Assembly: GCA_016763335.1 (NCBI GenBank)
Contig: JAESUD010000021.1
Span: forward strand, 1-9,523
Direction of reading: 5' to 3'
DNA: 9,523 nucleotides
Source: Emcibacteraceae bacterium
Lineage (GTDB): Bacteria > Pseudomonadota > Alphaproteobacteria > Sphingomonadales > Emcibacteraceae
A program made the position numbers and the translations under genes. The notes under the pieces were generated by a model. The model worked only from the letters and a program-made list of their open reading frames with translations, was not told the origin of the DNA and did not search any database. Positions within the stretch are counted from its first letter, which is position 1. Each line of letters begins with the position of its first letter. Shown piece after piece: positions 1 to 7,160 of the stretch.

Positions 1-108
1 CGCTCGAGTTTCTTCGATGAAGCTTGATTGACTACGGCCAAAAATAAGCAGAACAATAGAGACAAAGATATAGAGGAAGGCTGTAAAACGTTGTCCAAAG
101 CCCTTCAT
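1..108 (-). CDS. mreC: Rod shape-determining protein MreC, N-terminal fragment (runs off the left edge)
   Basis: Only the first 36 codons are inside the window. They begin with ATG at 108 and read MKGFGQRFTAFLYIFVSIVL and onward. A short basic head is followed by one hydrophobic segment (about residues 8-24) and then a GRSQ stretch, the usual N-terminal layout of MreC, a periplasmic protein anchored by a single inner-membrane helix that links MreB to the elongasome. A strong ribosome site (AGAGAGGA, about 5 bases upstream) supports the start. The gene follows mreB on the same strand after a 40-base gap, the standard mreB-mreC order, so the two are probably co-transcribed. The call rests on the membrane-anchor pattern and position beside mreB; the fragment is too short to identify by itself. 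Confidence 0.82.
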   Translation of the reverse strand, partial: MKGFGQRFTAFLYIFVSIVLLIFGRSQSSFIEETRA

Positions 109-148
109 AATTATCCTCTCTCTTTAAATCGACCTGATCCCGTATTAA

Positions 149-1186
<1,038 letters not shown>

Positions 1187-1397
1187 TCAAATTTTGCCTT
1201 TGCCGCACGTTTGCGGTTAATTTAATATTTATTGATTATGCAAACTTATAATATGTTTTTATTAACATACTATTATTAATGCAAATGAATTATCAAAATT
1301 TGATAGATAAAGATAACATTAATGCAATATGAACGTCATTAAGGGCAATTTTAGGGCAAAAAGCCGATATAAGTTCATTGCCCCAAAATAATAACGG
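1187..1397 (-). promoter_or_regulatory. leuA-mreB intergenic region: candidate mreB promoter and palindrome
   Basis: This is a strongly AT-rich gap of 211 bases. On the minus strand a TTGATA hexamer (1291-1296) lies 18 bases before TAGTAT (1267-1272), a weak sigma-70-like candidate about 80 bases upstream of mreB. The TTGATA is one arm of a perfect palindrome, TATCAAA-A-TTTGATA, at 1291-1305, which could be an operator. The 10-mer ATTAATGCAA occurs twice in direct orientation (1275-1284 and 1318-1327). A small hairpin (CCGCA-CGTT-TGCGG, 1203-1216) lies in the presumed 5' leader of mreB, just before its ribosome site. No protein-coding frame is convincing here. The promoter is inference from hexamers only. 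Confidence 0.3.
1354..1383 (-). terminator. Possible weak terminator after leuA
   Basis: An inverted repeat GGGCAA/TTGCCC (1354-1359 with 1378-1383, 18-base loop) begins 15 bases beyond the leuA stop codon in the leuA direction. A second GGGCAAT copy at 1343-1349 can pair with the same right arm to give a longer alternative stem. The following RNA is UAAAAUU, not a proper U-run, so this is at best an inefficient terminator or a 3'-end stabilising stem. Read-through into mreB cannot be excluded. Confidence 0.25.
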
Positions 1398-2942
1398 TTA
1401 AGCCGACATTTCTTCTGGTTTACTTTTTTCTCTCTTAACCAGCAATTTGTTAATGGCATTTAGATATGCTTTCGCGGAAGCCACAAGCGTATCCGTATGA
1501 GCCGCATGACCATTAACAGTCCTGCCATTTTCAGAAAGCCTTACAGTCACCTCTGCCTGAGCATCAGTACCTCTAGTCACCGCATGAACCTGATAAAGTT
1601 CAAGCACAGGATCACCCTGAACAAGTGAAGAAAGGGCTAAAAATGCCGCGTCCACGGGACCATTTCCTTCACTGTGAACATTTATGATACTACCGTCCGA
1701 AGCAATTTCAAATGTAGCACTATTTGCAACATCTTTATCGCAAACAAATTTCCATGATGTGATCTGCATTCCTTCATTATCACGCATGCCACCACCAGCA
1801 ATAGAAATAATGTCTTCGTCGTAGATCACTTTCTTGGCATCGGCGAGATCTTTAAACTGTTCAAATGCGCTTAAAAATTCATTATTACCAAGCTCAAACC
1901 CAAGCTCTTTCAATTTTTCACTAAAAGCATGACGACCTGAATGTTTACCCATCACCAATGTTGATTTACCAAGGCCGACAGATTCCGGTGTCATAATTTC
2001 ATATGTTTCAGAATTTTTTAACATGCCGTCCTGATGAATACCGCTTTCATGGGCAAAGGCATTAGCCCCGACAATCGCTTTATTATGCTGAACATTAAGC
2101 CCTGTAACCGATGACACCAAATGAGATGTCTTGGTAATATTTTCCGTAACGATACCTGTTTTATAGGGAAGTACATCCTGACGGGTTCTAAAGGCCATAA
2201 CCACTTCTTCAAGTGCCGCATTACCGGCCCGTTCACCAATACCATTTACAGTACACTCGATCTGACGGGCACCGCCCTGAACCGCAGCAATTGAATTTGC
2301 CACCGCAAGTCCTAAGTCATTATGACAATGAGTCGAAAATATCGCCTTATCTGAATTTGGTACATTTTCAATAATTTTACGCATCATTTCGGTATATTCT
2401 AGCGGCGTCGTATAGCCTACAGTATCAGGAACATTGATCGTTGTTGCACCCGCTTTAATCGCTATTTCAATAGAACGGTAAAGATAATCTTCCTCTGTCC
2501 GTGTACCGTCCTCACATGACCATTCAACATCATCACATAAGTTGCGCGCGTAAGAAACACTCTCTTCAATTTTTCCAAGCACTTTTTCCGGCGACATTTG
2601 AAGCTTATGTTCCATATGTAGCGCGCTAGTAGAAATAAATGTATGAATACGGGGGCGTTTTGCCCCTTTAAGAGGTTCCCAGGCGCGGTCAATATCCTTA
2701 ATTGAGGCCCGCGCAAGTGAGCAAATAATTGTTTCCTTTAGCAAAGCTGATATTTGTGCAATTGCATTAAAATCACCATTTGACGCAATGGCAAACCCTG
2801 CTTCAATCACATCAACACCTAGTTGTTCTAACGCTTCCGCGACCCGCAATTTTTCATTTAACGTCATTGAACAACCCGGCGACTGCTCTCCGTCTCTTAA
2901 GGTAGTATCAAAAATAATTACTCTGTTCTTATCTCTAGTCAT
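1398..2942 (-). CDS. leuA: 2-isopropylmalate synthase LeuA
   Basis: LeuA condenses acetyl-CoA with 2-oxoisovalerate, the committed step of leucine synthesis, in the cytoplasm. The 514 residues match full-length bacterial LeuA. The N-terminal HMGL-type barrel starts with FDTTLRDGEQSPG (residues 11-23; D17 is the expected metal ligand). It carries THCHNDLGLAVANS (H205 and H207) and ECTVNGIGERAGNAALEE (N241), completing the divalent-metal set. The linker NAFAHESGIHQDGMLKN is intact. The C-terminal part, from about residue 370, corresponds to the LeuA regulatory domain that binds leucine for feedback inhibition, so allosteric control is probably kept. The ATG at 2942 has an AAGGA site about 9 bases upstream. 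The roughly 350-base region upstream carries a leucine-rich leader frame and alternative RNA stems, described separately, suggesting additional control by leucine supply. Confidence 0.98.
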   Translation of the reverse strand: MTRDKNRVIIFDTTLRDGEQSPGCSMTLNEKLRVAEALEQLGVDVIEAGFAIASNGDFNAIAQISALLKETIICSLARASIKDIDRAWEPLKGAKRPRIHTFISTSALHMEHKLQMSPEKVLGKIEESVSYARNLCDDVEWSCEDGTRTEEDYLYRSIEIAIKAGATTINVPDTVGYTTPLEYTEMMRKIIENVPNSDKAIFSTHCHNDLGLAVANSIAAVQGGARQIECTVNGIGERAGNAALEEVVMAFRTRQDVLPYKTGIVTENITKTSHLVSSVTGLNVQHNKAIVGANAFAHESGIHQDGMLKNSETYEIMTPESVGLGKSTLVMGKHSGRHAFSEKLKELGFELGNNEFLSAFEQFKDLADAKKVIYDEDIISIAGGGMRDNEGMQITSWKFVCDKDVANSATFEIASDGSIINVHSEGNGPVDAAFLALSSLVQGDPVLELYQVHAVTRGTDAQAEVTVRLSENGRTVNGHAAHTDTLVASAKAYLNAINKLLVKREKSKPEEMSA

Positions 2943-2950
2943 CGACTTAG
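2941..2950 (-). promoter_or_regulatory. leuA start-codon segment complementary to the leader frame
   Basis: In the leuA transcript, CUAAGUCGA (2950 down to 2942) lies directly between the AAGGA ribosome site (2951-2956) and the start codon, and its last A is the A of AUG. It is a perfect reverse complement of UCGACUUAG in the leader open frame (3106 down to 3098). A G-U pair (3107 with 2941) extends the helix to 10 pairs. Such a helix would cover the start codon and crowd the ribosome site. The complementarity is directly visible; the sequestering role is inference. Confidence 0.45.
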
Positions 2951-3026
2951 ATCCTTATATATTCAATTAAAATATTCTATCATATTTTCCGAGAATACAA
3001 ATATAATTTTTACATGAGAATGCTCG

Positions 3027-3054
3027 GCGTTTCTGGTTTTTCTCCCCTAAACGC
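3027..3054 (-). promoter_or_regulatory. Leader hairpin 3:4 (GCGUUU/AAACGC)
   Basis: In the leuA-sense RNA, GCGUUU (3054-3049) can pair with AAACGC (3032-3027). An A-G/G-A double mismatch and two further G-C pairs inside extend the stem. Its left arm is the right arm of the 3044-3094 hairpin, so the two cannot form together. It sits where a terminator stem would sit in a classical attenuator, but it is followed by CGAGCAUUCUCAUG and no U-run. Confidence 0.35.
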
Positions 3055-3094
3055 TCGTTATATAAATAACATTAATTGGTGAAGCGTTCAGGGG
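3044..3094 (-). promoter_or_regulatory. Leader hairpin 2:3, 12-pair stem spanning the leader stop codon
   Basis: In the leuA-sense RNA, CCCCUGAACGCU (3094-3083) pairs with AGCGUUUAGGGG (3055-3044) over 12 continuous positions with a 27-base AU-rich loop. The only non-Watson-Crick position is a G-U pair, which would be an A-C mismatch on the opposite strand, so the stem favours transcription in the leuA direction. The UGA stop of the leader frame lies inside the left arm, so a ribosome finishing the leader would disrupt this stem. It competes with the hairpins at 3092-3109 and 3027-3054. Confidence 0.5.
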
Positions 3095-3207
3095 CGACTA
3101 AGTCGACCCAGATCGAGCAGGAGAATAGAAGACAAACGAATATCCGCGCCGGAAATATTTTCCTGCACGTTCATGTGATTTTCATTATTTTCATTATGAT
3201 TGATCAT
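3088..3207 (-). CDS. Candidate leucine-rich leader peptide upstream of leuA
   Basis: This 39-codon open frame would end in ...RLSSILLLDLGRLSRP-stop. Six leucine codons fall within twelve residues (positions 25-36: TTG, CTC, CTG, CTC, CTG, CTT), a density typical of amino-acid-sensing leader peptides in front of branched-chain synthesis genes. Its UGA stop is buried in the left arm of a 12-pair hairpin, and the last Leu codon overlaps the segment complementary to the leuA start. The true start is uncertain. ATG at 3207 has only a poor, distant ribosome site, and an in-frame ATG at 3174 has none that I recognise. TTG at 3135, behind a weak GCGGAT, would give a 15-residue peptide containing all the control codons. 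I do not recognise it as a named leader. Expression is unproven; the leucine run, position and stem arrangement are the evidence. Confidence 0.55.
   Translation of the reverse strand: MINHNENNENHMNVQENISGADIRLSSILLLDLGRLSRP
3092..3109 (-). promoter_or_regulatory. Leader hairpin 1:2 within the leucine codons
   Basis: In the leuA-sense RNA, GGG-U-CGAC (3109-3102) pairs with GUCG-CCC (3098-3092) around a UUA loop: seven pairs with one bulged U. It lies inside the last codons of the leader frame (Gly-Arg-Leu-Ser-Arg-Pro). Its right arm shares CCC with the left arm of the 3044-3094 stem. Its left arm and loop contain most of the sequence complementary to the leuA start. A ribosome stalled on the preceding Leu codons would keep it open. 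Confidence 0.4.
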
Positions 3208-3289
3208 AAAATTCGTTGCCTAATTACTTTCTATATTTTCCTTTTACCCGCAAAAAGTTAATTTGTGAATAAAAAAATGAATATTTGAT

Positions 3290-4450
3290 CTATTTTTTTA
3301 CAATATCAAGTAATCTATCAAGAAAACGGTCACACGCTTCCAGCTCAGAAATATCAATATATTCATTTGCTTTATGGGCCTGTAAAATACTGCCGGGACC
3401 ACAGACAACTGCGGGCACGCCGCCTTTTTGATAAAAAATGCCTGCTTCGGTTCCATATGATACAACATGGGTTGAGTTTTGCTCGGCCAAATGCTTGACC
3501 AACACCTCGGCATCCGACCCGGTTTTCGGGAACAAACAAGGCACTTTAGCAAGATACTCTGTTTTAACATCCCCATATTTATCCGATTGTTTGCGCATTT
3601 TCGGCAAAATGGTATTTTCTACAAACTCACAATATCTATTATACACCTCGTCCTCGTCACTACCTGGTATAGGGCGATAATCCCATTCGATCTCACAATA
3701 GTTCGGCGTGATATTGGCTGCTGTCCCACCTTTAATTCGTCCTGCATGTACCGTACAGTACGGCGGATCAAATCCCTCAACTTCAGAAGGACGTCCGCGC
3801 AGTTCTTCTTGAATTTCATCAATGAAACACACTATTTCAGCAGCATAACTAATGGCATTAACGCCGCGGTCAGTGCTTGAATGATTTTCATGGCCATATA
3901 CTTTGGTAAGCAAATGACGAATACCTTTATGGCTATTAACCACTTTCATCGATGTCGGCTCACCGACAATACAGGCACGCGGCTTAACCTTTAACTCGTT
4001 AACCGCATCAACAAGGCTATGAACGCCCGTACAACCGGTTTCCTCGTCATAGGAAAAAGCAAGATAGATCGGTTCTTTTAATTCCACACTAACAAATTCC
4101 GGTATTTTTGCGAGTACGCAGGCTATAAACCCCTTCATATCACAGGCACCGCGGCCAAATAATTGATCCGACTTTTGGGTCATAACAAAAGGATCGCTGG
4201 ACCAGTCCTGCCCCTCAACTGGCACAACATCCGTATGACCGGAAAGCATAATGCCGGGAACATCCGTTGGGCCGATCACTGCCAAAAGATTAGCTTTATT
4301 TTCATGAGGATCACGAACCAGACGAGATTTTATACCGAGATTTTGCAAATATTTCTCAATAAAGTGAATAAGCTCCATATTGGATTTCGAACTTACGGTA
4401 TTAAACCCAATAAGCTTACCAAGCAATTCTTGTGATGAGGTAGCATTCAT
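3290..4450 (-). CDS. argE: Acetylornithine deacetylase ArgE (M20 metallopeptidase family)
   Basis: The product is predicted to hydrolyse N-acetylornithine to ornithine and acetate in arginine synthesis, in the cytoplasm. The 386 residues match ArgE length. The M20 di-metal site is complete: SGHTDVVPV (H72 ligand, D74), GACDMKG (D104 bridging), SYDEETGCTG (E136 catalytic base, E137 ligand), GEPTS (E164) and QAHKANEY near the C-terminus (H359). The dimerisation domain falls roughly between residues 175 and 285. The ATG at 4450 has an AAGGG ribosome site 7 bases upstream. Close relatives in the family include succinyl-diaminopimelate desuccinylase and other acyl-amino-acid deacylases. The GHTDVVPV and CDMKGF patterns and overall similarity favour ArgE, but substrate is not proven. 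No other arginine gene is in the window. It is transcribed divergently from the glycosyltransferase gene. Confidence 0.88.
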   Translation of the reverse strand: MNATSSQELLGKLIGFNTVSSKSNMELIHFIEKYLQNLGIKSRLVRDPHENKANLLAVIGPTDVPGIMLSGHTDVVPVEGQDWSSDPFVMTQKSDQLFGRGACDMKGFIACVLAKIPEFVSVELKEPIYLAFSYDEETGCTGVHSLVDAVNELKVKPRACIVGEPTSMKVVNSHKGIRHLLTKVYGHENHSSTDRGVNAISYAAEIVCFIDEIQEELRGRPSEVEGFDPPYCTVHAGRIKGGTAANITPNYCEIEWDYRPIPGSDEDEVYNRYCEFVENTILPKMRKQSDKYGDVKTEYLAKVPCLFPKTGSDAEVLVKHLAEQNSTHVVSYGTEAGIFYQKGGVPAVVCGPGSILQAHKANEYIDISELEACDRFLDRLLDIVKK

Positions 4451-4606
4451 TCATTCGCCCTTCGATTTGATGACCATTACCTTTAAAACATACGCGTTGT
4501 TAGATCAAGCGGCCATAAAACTTGAATAAAAAAATAACATATTTACACTTAGTCAAACATTAGACGTTATAGAATTAAAAAATAAACTTAAAAACTGGTT
4601 ATTTTC
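4451..4606. promoter_or_regulatory. Divergent promoter region between argE and the glycosyltransferase
   Basis: This 156-base AT-rich gap lies between two divergent genes and must hold promoters for both. For the plus-strand gene, TTTACA at 4542-4547 lies 17 bases before CGTTAT (4565-4570), a poor -10. For argE, TTGACT on the minus strand (4551-4556) is a good -35-like hexamer, but I find no acceptable -10 at normal spacing. The assignments are weak. No coding frame or clear hairpin is seen. Confidence 0.3.
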
Positions 4607-5686
4607 ATGACTGAATTATCAATCATAGTGCCGACTTTTAATGAAGTAGATAATATTTATCCGTTGTATAATGCAATTGAAAAAGCCCTTCCTGACGTTA
4701 ATTGGGAAATGGTCTTTGTCGATGATGACAGTACAGATGGCACGCTAGAAAAACTTATAAATTTATGTCAGGAAAAACCGAATGTACGCCGCCTCCACCG
4801 TATCTCAAGACGCGGCCTATCCTCAGCTTGCGTCGAAGGTTTTCAAGCAACAACATCACCATATTTAGCCATCATTGACGGCGATATGCAGCATGACGAA
4901 ACCAAGCTCGCTGAAATGTTAAAAACCATAAAAGACAGCAATTGCGATTTGGTCTTAGGCAGCCGTTACATTGCCGAAGGTGGTTTTGGTGATTGGAAAG
5001 CCAGCCGCATTAAAGCAAGCAAGCTCGCAACGCGTTTAAGCAAGATGATTACCCGGCAGGAAATTTCCGACCCGATGAGCGGTTTTTTTATGCTCACCCG
5101 CGCGGCACTTGATCAGTGTGTTCGAAAACTATCCCTGCAAGGTTACAAATTATTACTGGATATCATCACCAGCTATCCCGGCAAAATGAACGTCAAAGAG
5201 GTGCCCTACGAATTTCGCAAGCGCGAACATGGTGAAAGCAAACTTGACAGCATGGTGATGATGGAATTTGTCGTTATGTTAATCGAAAAATTGACCCGCG
5301 GCATTATCCCCGCGCGGTTCGTTCTATTTTCCGCCGTTGGCGCTACTGGCGTAGCGGTACATTTTTCTGTATTATATGGCCTATTATTCATGGCTGAAAC
5401 CAGTTTCACAATAGGACAAACTGTTGCAACAATTGTCGCAATGACCAGTAATTTCTTTATAAATAACTGGCTGACATATTATGATAAACGTCTAAAGGGC
5501 AAAAAAATCCTCCCTGGATTACTGACATTTTATGCCGTTTGTAGCCTAGGCAGCATTGCAAATATAAGTGTCGCATCATTTGTTTTTGAGCAGGATTATA
5601 CATGGATTATTTCCGGCCTTGCTGGCGCGCTGATCGGCACAGTCTGGAATTATGCTGCAACCTCAATTCTTGCTTGGCGCAAATAA
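4607..5686 (+). CDS. Polyprenol-phosphate glycosyltransferase (GT2, DPM1-like) fused to a GtrA-like membrane domain
   Basis: Residues 1 to about 230 form a GT-A family 2 domain. It begins SIIVPTFNE, then shows VDDDSTDGT (38-46), the acidic IIDGDMQHDE (89-98, nucleotide-sugar and metal binding), GSRY (118-121), SDPMSGFF and the DPM1-type KREHGESKL (205-213). This subgroup usually moves a sugar from a nucleotide donor onto a polyprenyl phosphate at the inner face of the membrane. Residues about 236-357 form four hydrophobic helices with the GtrA pattern (RFVLFSAVGATGVAVHF..., NFFINNWLTYY, WNYAATSILAWRK), proposed in that family to help move or anchor the lipid-linked sugar. Fusions of this kind are known, so it is coherent rather than a frame error. 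The ATG at 4607 has no good ribosome site. The sugar and final acceptor are unknown, and no glycan cluster surrounds it. Confidence 0.88.
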   Translation: MTELSIIVPTFNEVDNIYPLYNAIEKALPDVNWEMVFVDDDSTDGTLEKLINLCQEKPNVRRLHRISRRGLSSACVEGFQATTSPYLAIIDGDMQHDETKLAEMLKTIKDSNCDLVLGSRYIAEGGFGDWKASRIKASKLATRLSKMITRQEISDPMSGFFMLTRAALDQCVRKLSLQGYKLLLDIITSYPGKMNVKEVPYEFRKREHGESKLDSMVMMEFVVMLIEKLTRGIIPARFVLFSAVGATGVAVHFSVLYGLLFMAETSFTIGQTVATIVAMTSNFFINNWLTYYDKRLKGKKILPGLLTFYAVCSLGSIANISVASFVFEQDYTWIISGLAGALIGTVWNYAATSILAWRK

Positions 5687-5688
5687 AG

Positions 5689-7137
5689 TTATCTTGCCCA
5701 AAATTTTGGTGAAAATAAAACCAGTACGGCAAAAAGCTCTAATCTGCCAAGTAGCATACCAAATGCCAGTAACCATTTTGAAATATCCGGCAACTCCTGA
5801 AAAGTGCCTGATGGCCCGATAATGGGGCCAAGAGCAGGCCCAACATTGGCCATCGCCGTACCCGCACCAGATACAGCAGTGACAAAATCTAGCCCCGTAA
5901 GCGCTAGACAAAGTACAAGAATGATATAGCAAACCACAAACAGAAATAAATAAGAAAGCACAGAACCCGTAACACTTTCATCAATTGGGCCGCCATTATA
6001 GCGTGGAATAAATATACCGTTGGGCCGAAGCATTTTTTTAAAATGGGCCGCACACATAGAAACAAGCACCTGAAAGCGGAATATTTTAATGCCGCATGAC
6101 GTTGACCCGGCACAGCCACCAACAAACATAATAAAAAAGAACAACATAATCGGCATCGTACCCCAAGCCGTATAATCCGTCGTTGCGTAACCTGTCCCAG
6201 TTAAGATAGACACCACATTAAATGTTGCATAACGCAGCGCATCCTCGAAATTATATATATCATTGCTCCAGACCCATATGGTCATAAACCCAATTAAAAG
6301 CACGACCAGACTAATGAACCAACGCACTTGGCTGTCATGGTAAAAACTATTATTTTGCCCCCGTAATAACCGCAAATAAAGCAAAAACGGCAAACTACCA
6401 ACAATCATAAAAAACGTCACCGTATAATCAATAAGCGCACTGTTAAAATGGCCTATCGAACCGTCAGAGGTGGAAAACCCACCCGTTGCAATCGTTGTGA
6501 ATGAGTGACAAATCGCCTCAAACGGGGTCATCCCCGCTAACCAGAAAGTAACGGCACAAATCATGGTTAACGCCACATAAAGGAGCGATAGCGCGGACGC
6601 GAGCTGGGTCGCGCGTGGAAGAAGTTTATCCGAGACATCAAAGCTTTCAATTTTAAAAAGCTGCATTCCCCCGATTTGTAGAAGAGGTAAAATGGCCACC
6701 GCCATAACGATAATCCCGACACCTCCAAACCACTGAAGCAAGCTTCGCCACAAAAGAATACCCGGCGGCGCACCGTCAAGACCGGTAATCACCGTCGAAC
6801 CAGTAGTGGAAATACCCGACATCGCCTCAAAATAGGCATCCGTATAACTTAACGATAAATCAGAAAAAACGAAAGGTAGTGCACCGAATGCCGGCATTAG
6901 AAGCCACGATACAAAAGTCAGTAAGAATGCTTGCTGAACCGTGAACTCTTCATATTCACCGCGATTGCTCAGATAAAGGCTACTACCAAAAAACACCACA
7001 ATACCGGATATAAGGGCAAAAACCTGCCAATCAGGATTACCAACTGCAAGATCAACTGCCACCGGAAGCAGCATCCCTAAGCCGATAATCAGTAAAAATA
7101 TGCCCGACACCATCCAGATTGGACGAAAATCTATCAA
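5689..7137 (-). CDS. trkH: Potassium uptake transporter membrane subunit TrkH
   Basis: TrkH is the K+-conducting inner-membrane subunit of the Trk system and normally works with cytoplasmic TrkA, which is not in the window. The 482 residues match the family. The four pore-loop filter motifs are visible in order: STTGST (110-115, G113), ATGGFS (217-222, G219), TGTGYA (313-318, G316) and NVGPAL (431-436, G433). The conserved GGCAGSTSCGIKIFR (340-354) and GRLELF (464-469) are present, with hydrophobic helices throughout. The start is a TTG at 7137 giving M-I-D-F-R-P, the head I expect of alphaproteobacterial TrkH, with GAGAGGGG about 8 bases upstream. The first in-frame ATG (codon 9) has no ribosome site and would cut the conserved head. 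It is probably the last gene of the metZ-apaG-folE-trkH operon, 23 bases after folE. Confidence 0.95.
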   Translation of the reverse strand: MIDFRPIWMVSGIFLLIIGLGMLLPVAVDLAVGNPDWQVFALISGIVVFFGSSLYLSNRGEYEEFTVQQAFLLTFVSWLLMPAFGALPFVFSDLSLSYTDAYFEAMSGISTTGSTVITGLDGAPPGILLWRSLLQWFGGVGIIVMAVAILPLLQIGGMQLFKIESFDVSDKLLPRATQLASALSLLYVALTMICAVTFWLAGMTPFEAICHSFTTIATGGFSTSDGSIGHFNSALIDYTVTFFMIVGSLPFLLYLRLLRGQNNSFYHDSQVRWFISLVVLLIGFMTIWVWSNDIYNFEDALRYATFNVVSILTGTGYATTDYTAWGTMPIMLFFFIMFVGGCAGSTSCGIKIFRFQVLVSMCAAHFKKMLRPNGIFIPRYNGGPIDESVTGSVLSYLFLFVVCYIILVLCLALTGLDFVTAVSGAGTAMANVGPALGPIIGPSGTFQELPDISKWLLAFGMLLGRLELFAVLVLFSPKFWAR

Positions 7138-7160
7138 GTCCCTCGCCCCTCTCTCATGAA

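Larger units (their letters stand above)
2943..3289 (-). promoter_or_regulatory. Long 5' region of leuA with leader frame and alternative RNA stems
   Basis: This gap of 347 bases separates argE from leuA. It contains a leucine-rich leader frame (3088-3207), three overlapping hairpins around and after its stop codon (3092-3109, 3044-3094, 3027-3054), and a further stem closed by CCGAG/CTCGG (2989-2993 with 3023-3027). Just before the leuA ribosome site is an AT-only inverted repeat AAAATAT-GATAGA-ATATTTT (about 2968-2987). I see no GC stem followed by a U-run anywhere before leuA, so a classical intrinsic attenuator is not evident. I could not pick out a convincing promoter. It should lie upstream of about 3210, in the AT-rich tail between the leader and argE, if the leader is transcribed with leuA. 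Confidence 0.5.

Noticed and set aside
3076..3261. Plus-strand frame of 61 residues in the argE-leuA gap
   Set aside because: No ribosome site and no recognisable protein pattern; it is antisense to the leucine leader, whose codons and stems explain the region better.
3261..3290. Terminator after argE
   Set aside because: There is a T-rich stretch after the stop but no GC stem before it, so an intrinsic terminator is not supported.
3479..3880. Plus-strand frame of 133 residues inside argE
   Set aside because: Lies wholly antisense to a complete argE with all catalytic motifs; composition is that of a shadow frame.
5698..5709. Perfect 12-base palindrome CCAAAATTTTGG beyond the glycosyltransferase stop
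   Set aside because: It encodes conserved C-terminal residues of trkH (Pro-Lys-Phe-Trp) and has no loop or U-run, so it is not a terminator.
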